A stretch of 64,000 bases of DNA from Butyrivibrio sp. NC2007 (GCF_000421405.1 NZ_ATWY01000001.1:124001-188000), one strand, 5' to 3'. Numbered from the stretch's first letter, positions 54,280 to 63,289 are shown. The notes: generated by a model not told the origin, from the sequence alone. Program-made: numbers and translations.

Positions 54280-54326
54280 GTTTTACCATTCAAATTACTG
54301 ACACGTCAAGGAGAATAAGTTATAAT
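54280..54326. promoter_or_regulatory. Overlapping divergent promoters of prs and the DUF512 gene
   Basis: Plus strand: CTGACA (54298-54303), 17-base spacer, TATAAT (54321-54326). Minus strand: TTGACG (54309-54304), 18-base spacer, TAAAAC (54285-54280). The two -35 boxes are adjacent and the two promoters share 12 bases. The plus-strand promoter is good, the minus-strand -10 is weak. Confidence 0.55.
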
Positions 54327-54345
54327 ATGATGATAAAGGTAAATT

Positions 54346-55692
54346 ATGAAAAAACACAGTATTCACATTATAAAATCAATAGCACCGGGTAGTATTGCCG
54401 AGGAAATGGGAATTGAAACAGGCGATCAGCTCCTTAAGATAAATGATAACGAGATAGAGGATATCTTTGATTATCAGTATCTTGTTCAGGACGATCATCT
54501 TGATGTTCTCATTAAGAAAGCAGATGGCGAAGAGTGGCTTCTTGATATAGACAAGGACTTTGATGAGGATCTTGGCATAGAGTTCGAAAATGGACTTATG
54601 GACGATTACAGGTCCTGTAGCAATAAGTGTATCTTTTGCTTCATAGATCAGATGCCCAAGGGTATGAGGCCTACACTTTATTTCAAGGATGATGACTCCA
54701 GGCTCTCTTTCCTTCAGGGGAATTATGTGACCCTGACAAACATGTCCGACGCAGACATTGACAGAATCCTTAAATATCACCTTTCTCCCATCAATATTTC
54801 TTTTCAGACCACCAATCCTGAGCTTCGCTGTAAGATGCTGGGTAACAGATTTGCAGGAGACGCTCTTAAAAAGGTGGACAGACTATGCGCAGATGGCTCA
54901 GGTATAGAGCTTAACGGCCAGATTGTGCTCTGCAAAGGTGTTAATGATGGGGATGAACTTGAAAGGTCAATAAGAGACCTCACCAAATATCTTCCGAATC
55001 TTCAGAGCGTATCAGTTGTTCCTGTAGGTTTATCCAAATACAGGGATGGTCTGTATCCGCTTGAGCCTTTTACTTCAGAAGATGCAGCAAAAGTGATAGA
55101 AACAATAGAGAGCTGGCAAAAAAAGGTCTATAATGAATACGGTATGCATTTCATACATGCCAGCGATGAGTGGTATTTCCTCGCAGGAAGAGATTTCCCT
55201 GAAGAAGAGCGATATGATGGCTTTCTTCAGCTTGAAAACGGCGTTGGTATGATGAGGCTTCTTATCAACGAATTTGATGAGGCATTTGATGAGATCATCA
55301 CATCTCATTCAAAAGAGCTGCCATCTATAAAAAGAAATATTTCCATTGCAACTGGAAGACTCGTTTATCCCTGCATAAGAGATATGGCTAAGAGAGCTAT
55401 GGATATATGCCCGGGACTTAACGTTAAGGTCTACGAGATAGTAAATGAGTTCTTCGGAGAGAGAATTACTGTCTCAGGTCTTTTGACCGGACAGGATATT
55501 ATAAAACAGCTTAAGGGAAAAGATTTGGGAACAATGCTGTATCTTCCTGAAAATCTCTTAAGAAGCGGAGAAGATTATCTTCTGGATGATGTTAAGGTCT
55601 CAGATATTGAAAGAGAGCTTGGCACTACGGTAGGCATTGCAAAGAGCGCCGGAAGAGATCTTGTATGTGAACTATTTGGAATTGAAATTTAA
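54346..55692 (+). CDS. DUF512 protein: PDZ domain plus radical-SAM-like iron-sulfur domain
   Basis: 448 residues. N-terminal PDZ-like domain (about 1-70, IAPGSIAEEMGIETGDQLLKIND), a CxxxCxxC cluster at C91, C95 and C98 (CSNKCIFCFIDQMPKGMR) like a radical SAM site, then the DUF512 domain (VVPVGLSKYRDGLYPLEPF onwards). The family lies next to der in most clostridia, as here (16 bases apart), but its function is unknown. The CxxxCxxC and TIM-barrel-like order support a radical SAM enzyme. Confidence 0.9.
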   Translation: MKKHSIHIIKSIAPGSIAEEMGIETGDQLLKINDNEIEDIFDYQYLVQDDHLDVLIKKADGEEWLLDIDKDFDEDLGIEFENGLMDDYRSCSNKCIFCFIDQMPKGMRPTLYFKDDDSRLSFLQGNYVTLTNMSDADIDRILKYHLSPINISFQTTNPELRCKMLGNRFAGDALKKVDRLCADGSGIELNGQIVLCKGVNDGDELERSIRDLTKYLPNLQSVSVVPVGLSKYRDGLYPLEPFTSEDAAKVIETIESWQKKVYNEYGMHFIHASDEWYFLAGRDFPEEERYDGFLQLENGVGMMRLLINEFDEAFDEIITSHSKELPSIKRNISIATGRLVYPCIRDMAKRAMDICPGLNVKVYEIVNEFFGERITVSGLLTGQDIIKQLKGKDLGTMLYLPENLLRSGEDYLLDDVKVSDIERELGTTVGIAKSAGRDLVCELFGIEI

Positions 55693-55708
55693 AAGATAAG
55701 GAAACAAA

Positions 55709-57037
55709 ATGAGTAAGAAAAATATTGTAGCGGTTGTAGGACGACCGAACGTAGGAAAATCCACACTTTTTAACGCCCTGGCCGGTAGCAGGATCGCTAT
55801 TGTACAGGATACACCGGGTGTAACAAGAGACAGGATCTATCAGGATGTAGAGTGGCTTAATCACAGCTTTACTATCATTGATACCGGTGGTATCGAGCCT
55901 GATTCAAAGGATGTTATCCTTTCACAGATGAGAGAGCAGGCTCAGATAGCCATTGATACTGCAGACGTTATCATCTTCATGGTAGATGTTAAGCAGGGAC
56001 TTGTGGATGCTGACGCCAAGGTTGCAGATATGCTTAGACGCTCAGGTAAGCCCATAGTTCTTTGTGTAAATAAGGTTGATAACTTTAACCGCGATTCCAT
56101 GGATGTTTACGAATTCTATAATCTCGGAATCGGAGAGCCTTTCCCGATTTCAGCTGCCAACAAGCAGGGAATCGGCGATCTTCTTGAAGAAGTAGTTAGC
56201 CACTTCAGGAAAGACTCCACTGCGGAAGAAGAGGATGATTCAATAAAGGTTGCCATAATCGGTAAGCCCAATGTAGGAAAGAGCTCGATCATCAACAGAC
56301 TCATCGGAGAGAACAGACTTATCGTATCGGACATTGCAGGAACAACACGAGATGCCATCGATACTGAGGTTAAACACAACGGCAAAAAGTACGTATTTAT
56401 TGATACTGCCGGTCTTCGCCGTAAGAATAAGGTAAAAGATGCTCTTGAGCACTATATGATAGTCAGAACTGTTGGGGCAGTTGAGAGAGCAGACATTGCA
56501 GTCCTTGTTATAAATGCAGAAGATGGTGTAACCGAGCAGGATGCCAAGATAGCCGGAATAGCCCATGAAAGCGGAAAGGCTGTTATCATAGCAGTTAACA
56601 AATGGGATCTTATTGAAAAAGATAATCACTCTGTTAAAGAGTTTACCAAGAACATCAGAAACACTCTTGCCTTCATGAATTATGCAGAGATCATGTTCAT
56701 CTCGGCTGAGACAGGCCAAAGGCTTGTTAAGCTCTACGACATGATCGACATGGTAAGCGAAAATCATGCACTCAGAGTTGCAACAGGTGTCCTTAACGAG
56801 ATCATGACTCAGGCAGTTGTAATGCAACAGCCACCGAGTGATAAGGGCAAGATTCTAAAGCTCTTTTACATAACTCAGGCATCCGTTAAGCCGCCGACAT
56901 TTGTAATCTTCGTCAACGACAAAAACCTGATGCACTTTAGCTATACAAGATATATTGAGAATCAGATCCGTGAGGCCTTTGGATTCAGAGGTACTCCGCT
57001 TAGATTCATAATTAGGGAGAGAAAAGAGGACAAATAG
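55709..57037 (+). CDS. der: Ribosome assembly GTPase Der (EngA)
   Basis: 442 residues. Two tandem GTPase domains: GRPNVGKST, DTGG, NKVD (first) and GKPNVGKSS (about 185), DTAG, NKWD (second), then a KH-like domain at about 355-442. Needed for 50S assembly. Third GTPase of ribosome maturation in the window besides RbgA. plsY starts one base after the stop codon. Confidence 0.98.
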   Translation: MSKKNIVAVVGRPNVGKSTLFNALAGSRIAIVQDTPGVTRDRIYQDVEWLNHSFTIIDTGGIEPDSKDVILSQMREQAQIAIDTADVIIFMVDVKQGLVDADAKVADMLRRSGKPIVLCVNKVDNFNRDSMDVYEFYNLGIGEPFPISAANKQGIGDLLEEVVSHFRKDSTAEEEDDSIKVAIIGKPNVGKSSIINRLIGENRLIVSDIAGTTRDAIDTEVKHNGKKYVFIDTAGLRRKNKVKDALEHYMIVRTVGAVERADIAVLVINAEDGVTEQDAKIAGIAHESGKAVIIAVNKWDLIEKDNHSVKEFTKNIRNTLAFMNYAEIMFISAETGQRLVKLYDMIDMVSENHALRVATGVLNEIMTQAVVMQQPPSDKGKILKLFYITQASVKPPTFVIFVNDKNLMHFSYTRYIENQIREAFGFRGTPLRFIIRERKEDK

Positions 57038-57038
57038 T

Positions 57039-57719
57039 ATGTTGGAGAGAATAATCTGTTTACTTGTAGGCTATGCTTTTGGTCATATTCAGACCGCTGT
57101 AATGTATGGAAAACTTAAAGGTATCGATATCAGAAAGGTAGGAAGCGGAAACGCCGGAACCACCAACACTTTAAGAGTAATGGGTGCAAAGGCCGGACTT
57201 ATAGTTCTTCTTGGTGACATGCTCAAGTGTATGGCAGCCATTTTAGTAACTTATTTCCTTTTTGGAAGAAATACACCAAACCTTCAGATCCTTTACATGA
57301 CATATACAGCAGCCGGCGCTGTACTTGGACACGATTTTCCTCTTCATCTTAAATTTAAAGGCGGAAAGGGAATTGCCTGCACAGCAGGATATACAATTCA
57401 CCTTGGAATTGTCTTCCATTGGAGCTTCATTCTTATGGGAGTTATCGCATTTTTCCTGCCGCTCAATATCTGCCATATAGTATCTGTTTGCAGTCTCTGT
57501 TATTACACAGCACTTTTTATCATGGTTATCATCTGCGGACAGAACGGCTTTTTCCTTGATAAGTTCGGAGCAGTTCCTCAGGGAGCTTTGATCGAAGTAT
57601 ATGTGATCCTTTTCCTTTTAACTGCTCTTGCTTATTTCCAGCACAGGGGTAACATAAAAAAGCTCCTTGCAGGAAACGAAAGAAAAACATATATTTTCAA
57701 AAAGAATAAAATTGATTAA
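57039..57719 (+). CDS. plsY: Acyl-phosphate:glycerol-3-phosphate acyltransferase PlsY
   Basis: 226 residues, multi-helix membrane enzyme. Motifs GSGNAGTTNTLRVMG, HDFPLHLKFKGGKGIAC (acyl phosphate site) are clear. Transfers the acyl group from acyl-phosphate (made by PlsX, 22513) to glycerol-3-phosphate. The product of the next gene, GpsA, makes that glycerol-3-phosphate. der-plsY-gpsA is a conserved run. Confidence 0.96.
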   Translation: MLERIICLLVGYAFGHIQTAVMYGKLKGIDIRKVGSGNAGTTNTLRVMGAKAGLIVLLGDMLKCMAAILVTYFLFGRNTPNLQILYMTYTAAGAVLGHDFPLHLKFKGGKGIACTAGYTIHLGIVFHWSFILMGVIAFFLPLNICHIVSVCSLCYYTALFIMVIICGQNGFFLDKFGAVPQGALIEVYVILFLLTALAYFQHRGNIKKLLAGNERKTYIFKKNKID

Positions 57720-57734
57720 AACTGGAGGGATTTT

Positions 57735-58757
57735 TTGAGTAAACAGATTGGCGTCATAGGCGCCGGAAGCTTTGGAATTGCTTTGGCATTTCTTTTATCA
57801 AACAACGGACATGAAGTTACGGTTTGGTCAAGAAGTCAGGCTTCGGTTGATAAACTTATTGCTTATCACGGTAATGAAGAAAAGCTTCCCGGCGTAATCT
57901 TAAGTGACAGTGTTAAATTTACCAGCAGTATGCAACAGGCAGTTTCAGGAAAAGACATGGTTGTTTTAGTTGTACCATCTGCTCATATGAGAGAGACTGT
58001 TAAGCTCGTTGCTCCTTTCATCGATACGGAATCTGATGACCAGCCCATAATTGTAAACTGCACCAAAGGTATTGAAGAATCTACCTTGATGGTCATGAGT
58101 GATGTAATCCTCGATGAACTTCCCGGAGCGCGTGTCTGTGTTTTATCAGGACCTTCCCATGCTGAGGAAGTAGGTAAAAAGCTTCCCACAACCATAGTTG
58201 TCGGTGCATTCGATAAAGAGACTGCAAAAGAAGTTCAGAACGTATTTATGAACGATGTATTCAGAGTTTATATAAGTCCTGATATGCTGGGAATTGAAAT
58301 CGGAGCAGCGCTTAAAAACGTAATTGCACTTGCAGCCGGAATGGCTGATGGATACGGCCTTGGAGATAATGCAAAGGCAGCTCTTATAACCAGAGGAATC
58401 GCTGAGATATCCAGGCTTGGAATGGCCATGGGCGGCAAATTCGAGAGCTTTGCCGGACTTTCGGGAATAGGAGACCTTGTAGTTACCTGTGCTTCAATGC
58501 ATTCAAGAAACAGAAGAGCCGGAATCCTTATAGGGCAGGGTAAATCCATGCAGGAAGCCATGGATGAAGTAAAGATGGTAGTCGAGGGCGTATACAGTGC
58601 CAAGGCAGCCCTTGCTCTTGCCCGTCAGTATGATGTAGATATGCCGATAGTTCAGGGAGTTAATGAGATCCTCTTTGAAGGAAAATCCGTTGAAGAGGGA
58701 ATCACAGAACTAATGATAAGAGAACGAAGAATAGAGAATTCATCTCTTGACTGGTAA
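57735..58757 (+). CDS. gpsA: Glycerol-3-phosphate dehydrogenase [NAD(P)+]
   Basis: 340 residues from a TTG with CTGGAGGGA upstream. Rossmann GAGSFGIALAFLL, CTKGIE, LSGPSHAEE, and the substrate-binding GAALKNVIALAAGMADG. Reduces dihydroxyacetone phosphate to sn-glycerol-3-phosphate, feeding PlsY encoded directly upstream. Confidence 0.97.
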   Translation: MSKQIGVIGAGSFGIALAFLLSNNGHEVTVWSRSQASVDKLIAYHGNEEKLPGVILSDSVKFTSSMQQAVSGKDMVVLVVPSAHMRETVKLVAPFIDTESDDQPIIVNCTKGIEESTLMVMSDVILDELPGARVCVLSGPSHAEEVGKKLPTTIVVGAFDKETAKEVQNVFMNDVFRVYISPDMLGIEIGAALKNVIALAAGMADGYGLGDNAKAALITRGIAEISRLGMAMGGKFESFAGLSGIGDLVVTCASMHSRNRRAGILIGQGKSMQEAMDEVKMVVEGVYSAKAALALARQYDVDMPIVQGVNEILFEGKSVEEGITELMIRERRIENSSLDW

Positions 58758-58763
58758 AAATTT

Positions 58764-58804
58764 AAGCCGAAATCATTGCCACGGGGTAATGACTTCGGCT
58801 TTTT
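58764..58804. terminator. Bidirectional terminator between gpsA and the folate transporter gene
   Basis: 17-base stem (58764-58780 with 58785-58801, one mismatch and one G-U pair), followed by TTTT on the plus strand; on the minus strand the stem is followed by TAAATTTT. Confidence 0.85.
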
Positions 58805-58806
58805 GA

Positions 58807-59418
58807 TTAGCTTACTTTCTTATGCTTTAAAGATTTCAAATTTATACTAAGAGCTGGCTTGATAACCTTGTTCACAACCGGTAATAATATCATAAGAATA
58901 ATTACATCGGCGGGAAGCTTACCTGCATTTGCCGCAATCCTGGGAACCATTATTGCTTTAAATGCATTTCCTGTGGTCATCATAACCCAGATAGTGTTAA
59001 GACCGAGGTTGCAGAATACTTTTACACAGGCTTCTGCAGCAATTACTCTCCAGAGTTTAACAGGTCTTTTGTAAAGAAAGATACCGTAGATAATGCCGGC
59101 CACAATAGCAGTGATGGTGTATCCCGGGAAGAACTCACCGGTAGGATTTATAAACCATTTGATGATATCCATGGCACCACCAAAGCAGGCACCGATCCAG
59201 GGTCCGAACAAATATGCAACTATTTGATTTGGAATGCTTGAAAAGCCGATCCTCAAAAAATCGCCAATCCTGATAGTAGCTACTGTGCCAAGAACAATGG
59301 CAACAGCGCCCATTAGTCCGCAAAAGCACAGCACAGGAAGCCTTTGAAGTTCAAGCATTGATTTGTAGCTGAGTCTTTCGCTGTTTTTGAGAGTTAGGTC
59401 ACTTCTTTTTTCAGACAT
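58807..59418 (-). CDS. folT: Folate-family ECF transporter substrate-binding subunit (FolT)
   Basis: 203 residues from the ATG at 59418 with GGAGGTG upstream; an earlier reading from 59496 lies in the riboswitch region. Five to six hydrophobic helices; LGTVATIRIGDFLRIGFSSIPNQIVAYLFGP and INPTGEFFPGYTITAIVAGIIYG carry the pattern of folate S components. The energising module (EcfA, EcfA', EcfT) is shared and lies elsewhere. The upstream tetrahydrofolate riboswitch independently identifies the ligand as folate. Confidence 0.92.
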   Translation of the reverse strand: MSEKRSDLTLKNSERLSYKSMLELQRLPVLCFCGLMGAVAIVLGTVATIRIGDFLRIGFSSIPNQIVAYLFGPWIGACFGGAMDIIKWFINPTGEFFPGYTITAIVAGIIYGIFLYKRPVKLWRVIAAEACVKVFCNLGLNTIWVMMTTGNAFKAIMVPRIAANAGKLPADVIILMILLPVVNKVIKPALSINLKSLKHKKVS

Positions 59419-59425
59419 AAAAACA

Positions 59426-59460
59426 CCTCCTTTGCAGTTTCCTTTAACCACATCGGAGGA
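59426..59460 (-). promoter_or_regulatory. Shine-Dalgarno-masking hairpin of folT
   Basis: The CCTCC at 59459-59455 is complementary to the folT ribosome site GGAGG at 59430-59426. The intervening 24 bases form the loop. Located directly between the riboswitch and the start codon; it can hide the ribosome site when folate is bound. Confidence 0.6.
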
Positions 59461-59476
59461 CACGAACACAATCGAT

Positions 59477-59571
59477 GTAGCAGCGGGATGCGACATTAAA
59501 ACCGCGGATAATCCTTCGTCCTGATGACAACTCCCTGTTCAAAAGGCACTTAACGCTTTAACGTCTACTCT
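59477..59571 (-). ncRNA. Tetrahydrofolate (THF) riboswitch
   Basis: On the minus strand the 95 bases begin GAGTAG and end CCCGCTGCTAC, so GTAG/CTAC closes the P1 stem. Between them stand the highly conserved stretches of the class: GCGTTAAGTG, CAGGGAGTTGTC, GGACGAAGG, ATCCGCGG and GCATCCCGC. It precedes a folate ECF transporter gene, the classical target. Binding of tetrahydrofolate should lower folT expression. Confidence 0.93.
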
Positions 59572-59595
59572 GCATAACATATTATTTTCGTGCTT

Positions 59596-59624
59596 ATAAT
59601 ACTTCATTTTTACTTGTAATACAA
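59596..59624 (-). promoter_or_regulatory. Sigma-A promoter of the THF riboswitch-folT unit
   Basis: On the minus strand TTGTAT (59624-59619), 17-base spacer, TATTAT (59601-59596); transcription would start about 15 bases before the riboswitch. Confidence 0.65.
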
Positions 59625-59641
59625 TACAATTTTGGTAAAAT
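59614..59641 (+). promoter_or_regulatory. Possible promoter of the M32 carboxypeptidase gene
   Basis: TTGTAA (59614-59619), 16-base spacer, TAAAAT (59636-59641). It overlaps the divergent folT promoter. Confidence 0.4.
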
Positions 59642-59681
59642 TGTTGATGGTGTAATTTTAAATTAGTAAGGAGCAGTACTG

Positions 59682-61175
59682 ATGACTAAGCTTGAAGAGT
59701 ACAAGAAAATAAATAAAGAGCTCGCACACCTTGCACATGCTGTAAATCTCATGTATTGGGATATGCAGACAACAGCCCCTGACGGAGCCAAGGAAAGACT
59801 TTCTGAGAGCATAACATATTTTTCTACAGAAATTTTTAAGAAATCAACCAGTGATGAGATCTACAAACTGGTTTGTGATCTTTCAGACCCTATAGAATTT
59901 GATAAACTTGATGATGTCATGAAATTCGACATCACGAAGGCTAAAAAAGACCTGGATGAAAAGAGAAGAATCCCTGCTGATTTTTATGAGGAATATGTAA
60001 AAACAACCACAAATTCCAGCATGATCTGGCCTAAAGCCAAGCAGACCAATGATTATGCGCTTTATGAGGAGCCTCTTAAAAAGACAATAGAGGCGGTAAA
60101 GAAATATCAGAAGTATAAAAGACCTGACATGGAAGTATATGATTCCCTCATTGATCAGTTTGAAGAGGGAATGGATACAGCTACAATCGACAGAGTCTTT
60201 GGAGAGTTAAAAGAGGAGCTTGTTCCGCTGCTTGAAGATATTTTAAGCAAGCCTCAGCCCGATCACAGCAAGTTTACAATGTTTATTCCGGCGCATAAAC
60301 AGGCCGAGCTTTGCAAGATGCTTGTTGAATATATGGGCATGGATATGAACTGCTTTGCACAGGCTGAAACTGAGCACCCATTTACCACAACCATAGCTCC
60401 AAGAGATGTCAGGATAACAAACCATTATCATGAAAATGACATTATACAGCCGATTTTCTCAGCAATTCATGAGGGTGGTCATGCGATCTTTGAACAAAAT
60501 GTAGATCATAAATATGATGATACAGCCGGCGGTCAGATCAATCTGATGGGACTTCATGAATCTCAGAGCCGATTTTATGAGAACATCCTCGGCAGAAACA
60601 TAAATTTCTGGAAGCCCATTTGGCCTAAGGTTTTAGAGATCATTCCTGAATTTATGGATATTACGCTTGAGGAGTTTGTAAAAGAGATAAATCATGTTCA
60701 GAACAGCTTTATCAGAACAGAAGCTGATGAACTTACCTATTGCCTTCACGTAATTTTAAGATATGATATTGAGAGAGCAATTTTTATAGACGGTGCAGAT
60801 GTAAAAGAGCTTCCTAAGATGTGGAATGAGTTAATGGAGAAGTATTTACACATTACTCCAAAGACTGATGCTGAGGGTGTCCTTCAGGACATGCACTGGT
60901 CCGATGCAAGTTTTGGATACTTCCCATCATATCTGCTTGGTAGTATTTATGACGGAATGTTCCTCGAGGCTATAGAAAAAGACCTCGGAAGCATAGACGA
61001 TATCCTGGCTGCAGGAGATATCAAAAAGATCACAAAATGGCTCAATAAGAATATTCATCAGTATGGATCCACAAGAACTTCCAAAGAGGTACTTGATGCT
61101 GTTTGTCATAAAGAGCTTTCAGCACAGCCACTGATCAGATATTTCAAAGAAAAATATAAGAAGATATACGGTTAA
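59682..61175 (+). CDS. Thermostable-type carboxypeptidase, M32 family
   Basis: 497 residues, usual length. Zinc site HEGGHAIFE (HExxH-type as HEGGH) with the downstream third-ligand Glu in LHESQSRFYEN, and the family signature DVRITNHYHEND. A metal-dependent peptidase releasing C-terminal residues in the cytoplasm. Ribosome site AAGGAG. tyrS follows after 11 bases and probably shares the transcript. Confidence 0.95.
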   Translation: MTKLEEYKKINKELAHLAHAVNLMYWDMQTTAPDGAKERLSESITYFSTEIFKKSTSDEIYKLVCDLSDPIEFDKLDDVMKFDITKAKKDLDEKRRIPADFYEEYVKTTTNSSMIWPKAKQTNDYALYEEPLKKTIEAVKKYQKYKRPDMEVYDSLIDQFEEGMDTATIDRVFGELKEELVPLLEDILSKPQPDHSKFTMFIPAHKQAELCKMLVEYMGMDMNCFAQAETEHPFTTTIAPRDVRITNHYHENDIIQPIFSAIHEGGHAIFEQNVDHKYDDTAGGQINLMGLHESQSRFYENILGRNINFWKPIWPKVLEIIPEFMDITLEEFVKEINHVQNSFIRTEADELTYCLHVILRYDIERAIFIDGADVKELPKMWNELMEKYLHITPKTDAEGVLQDMHWSDASFGYFPSYLLGSIYDGMFLEAIEKDLGSIDDILAAGDIKKITKWLNKNIHQYGSTRTSKEVLDAVCHKELSAQPLIRYFKEKYKKIYG

Positions 61176-61186
61176 GGAGGAAAGAA

Positions 61187-62407
61187 ATGAAGATTTTTGA
61201 GGAACTAAAAGCAAGAGGCCTTATCGCTCAGGTTACAGACGAAGAGCAGATAAGAGACCTTGTCAATAACGGTAAGGCTACTTTCTACATTGGATTTGAC
61301 TGTACAGCTGATTCACTTACAGCAGGTCACTTTATGGCACTTACTCTTATGAAGAGGCTTCAGGAAGCCGGCAACAAGCCCATCGCTCTTATCGGAGGCG
61401 GTACAACAATGATCGGTGATCCTTCAGGAAGAAGCGACATGAGAAAGATGCTCACAAGAGAAGACATCGATCATAACGCAGAGTGCTTCAAGAAGCAGAT
61501 GGAGAAATTCATCGACTTCGGTGAAGGCAAGGCTATGATGGTCAATAATGCTGACTGGCTCATGAACCTTAATTACATCGAGCTTCTTCGCGAGGTTGGT
61601 GCATGCTTCTCAGTAAACAACATGCTTCGTGCCGAGTGCTACAAGCAGAGAATGGAGAAGGGTCTTTCCTTCCTTGAGTTCAACTACATGATCATGCAGT
61701 CCTACGATTTCTACTACATGTTCCAGAAGTACGATTGTAACCTTGAGTTCGGCGGAGATGACCAGTGGAGCAACATGCTCGGCGGTACAGAGCTAATCAG
61801 AAGAAAGCTCGGAAAAGATGCTCACGCCATGACAATCACACTTCTTACAGATTCTAACGGAAATAAGATGGGTAAGACAGCAGGAAACGCTGTATGGCTT
61901 GATCCAAATAAGACATCACCTTTCGATTTCTACCAGTACTGGAGAAACGTTGGCGATGCAGACGTAGATAAGTGCATCAAGATGCTCACCTTCATTCCTA
62001 TCGAAGAGATCATGGAGATGGAGAAGTGGGATCCTTCAAGAATCAACGAAAAGAAAGAGATCCTTGCCTTTGAGCTCACAAGTCTTGTACATGGAAAAGA
62101 GGAAGCTCAGAAAGCTCAGGATGCAGCAAGAGCACTCTTTGCAGGCGGCGGAGACATGGCAAACGTTCCATCCGTATCTCTCAAGGAAGAAGACTTTAGA
62201 GACGGCGTAGTAGACATTCTTCAAGTCCTCGTATCCGCAGGCCTCTGCGCAACACGTAGCGAAGCAAGACGCGCAGTAGAACAGGGCGGCGTACTCTTTA
62301 ACGACGAAAAAGTAACCGACGTAAAAACTACCTACACCAAGGAATCCTTCGGTGATGGAGTAATGGTTCGTAAGGGAAAGAAAAACTTCAAAAAAGTTAC
62401 AGTATAA
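61187..62407 (+). CDS. tyrS: Tyrosyl-tRNA synthetase
   Basis: 406 residues, class I synthetase of the bacterial TyrRS type. HIGH-like TAGHFMAL, the tyrosine-site GFDCTADSL, GGDDQWSNM, KMSKS-like KMGKTAGNAVW, and an S4 RNA-binding domain at about 340-406. Charges tRNA-Tyr. The 11-base gap upstream leaves no room for a T-box leader, so control must lie upstream of the peptidase gene or be absent. Confidence 0.97.
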   Translation: MKIFEELKARGLIAQVTDEEQIRDLVNNGKATFYIGFDCTADSLTAGHFMALTLMKRLQEAGNKPIALIGGGTTMIGDPSGRSDMRKMLTREDIDHNAECFKKQMEKFIDFGEGKAMMVNNADWLMNLNYIELLREVGACFSVNNMLRAECYKQRMEKGLSFLEFNYMIMQSYDFYYMFQKYDCNLEFGGDDQWSNMLGGTELIRRKLGKDAHAMTITLLTDSNGNKMGKTAGNAVWLDPNKTSPFDFYQYWRNVGDADVDKCIKMLTFIPIEEIMEMEKWDPSRINEKKEILAFELTSLVHGKEEAQKAQDAARALFAGGGDMANVPSVSLKEEDFRDGVVDILQVLVSAGLCATRSEARRAVEQGGVLFNDEKVTDVKTTYTKESFGDGVMVRKGKKNFKKVTV

Positions 62408-62457
62408 TTCATCTATCTTTTATACTATTTGATTGAATGCTTTTACATTCTTCCACA

Positions 62458-62620
62458 ATCCATGGGGGATCGGGTAAATATTTACATTTTTGTGAGTTAT
62501 GCCCATGAAAGGAGACTTAAAAAAGCAGGTGCCTATGCACCTGCTTTTTTTGTATAAGGCTCATTGAGTTCTTGAGGCATCCGAGCAAAAATGGAAATAT
62601 TTACCCGATCCCCCAAGGCT
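62458..62620. repeat. Inverted-repeat element (MITE/REP-like) between tyrS and the transaldolase gene
   Basis: Arms 62464-62492 and 62586-62614 are reverse complements at 28 of 29 positions (the one difference is an A/C); adding six outer bases at each side keeps 32 of 35. The arms start GGGGGATCGGGTAAATATTT. A terminator hairpin lies in the 93-base middle. No open reading frame of note is inside. This region of 228 bases otherwise holds nothing coding. Confidence 0.75.
62519..62551. terminator. Bidirectional terminator between tyrS and the transaldolase gene
   Basis: Stem GCAGGTGC / GCACCTGC with loop CTAT, flanked by six A on the left and seven T on the right, so it works in both directions. 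Lies inside the inverted-repeat element. Confidence 0.9.
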
Positions 62621-62635
62621 TATCGATAAAGTAAA

Positions 62636-63289
62636 TCACTCACCAAATACAGCAAGATAATCCTTCTGGAACTTTTCGATTCCGGCGTCGGTGAGAGGGT
62701 GGTGGGTCATCTGCTCGATTACTTTGTAAGGAACTGTTGCGATGTCAGCACCTGCAAGAGCGCAGTCTGTTACGTGCATAGGGTGACGTACGCTTGCTGC
62801 AATGATCTCTGTCTGGATGTTGTGGATGTTGAAGATCTCAGCAACCTCTGAAATAAGGTCTGTTCCACGAACACTGATATCATCAAGCCTTCCAAGGAAT
62901 GGGCTTACAAATGCAGCGCCTGCTCTTGCGCAGAGAAGAGCCTGATTTGCTGTGAAGATAAGAGTCATGTTAACTTTGATTCCTTCGCTTGAAAGAACTT
63001 TGCATGCCTTAAGTCCCTCGATTGTCATAGGGATCTTAACAACCATGTTCTTGTGGAGCTTGGCAATCTCGCGACCTTCTGTGATCATGCCTTCTGCATC
63101 TGTTGTTGTAGCCTTAACTTCCCCGCTGATAGGGCCATCAACTATAGAAGCAATTTCCTGAACAACCTCGTAAACGTCACGGCCTTCTTTTGCGATAAGA
63201 GAAGGGTTTGTTGTAACGCCGCAGATTACTCCCATTTCGTTTGCCTTTTTGATCTCTTCGATATTGGCAGTGTCTAAGAATAACTTCAT
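62636..63289 (-). CDS. fsa: Transaldolase / fructose-6-phosphate aldolase (FSA/TalC family)
   Basis: 217 residues from the ATG at 63289 (AAGGAGTGAG upstream); a GTG nine bases earlier is the alternative. Short transaldolase fold: [30 protein letters not shown], Schiff-base Lys in VVKIPMT, and [10 protein letters not shown]. Small members are either transaldolases or F6P aldolases; in Firmicutes the transaldolase activity is usual. Single gene, convergent with tyrS. Confidence 0.93.
   Translation of the reverse strand: MKLFLDTANIEEIKKANEMGVICGVTTNPSLIAKEGRDVYEVVQEIASIVDGPISGEVKATTTDAEGMITEGREIAKLHKNMVVKIPMTIEGLKACKVLSSEGIKVNMTLIFTANQALLCARAGAAFVSPFLGRLDDISVRGTDLISEVAEIFNIHNIQTEIIAASVRHPMHVTDCALAGADIATVPYKVIEQMTHHPLTDAGIEKFQKDYLAVFGE

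Noticed and set aside
62506..62573. Mini frame MPMKGDLKKQVPMHLLFLYKAH inside the inverted repeat
   Set aside because: It is 22 codons, runs through the terminator stem and has no ribosome site in place.
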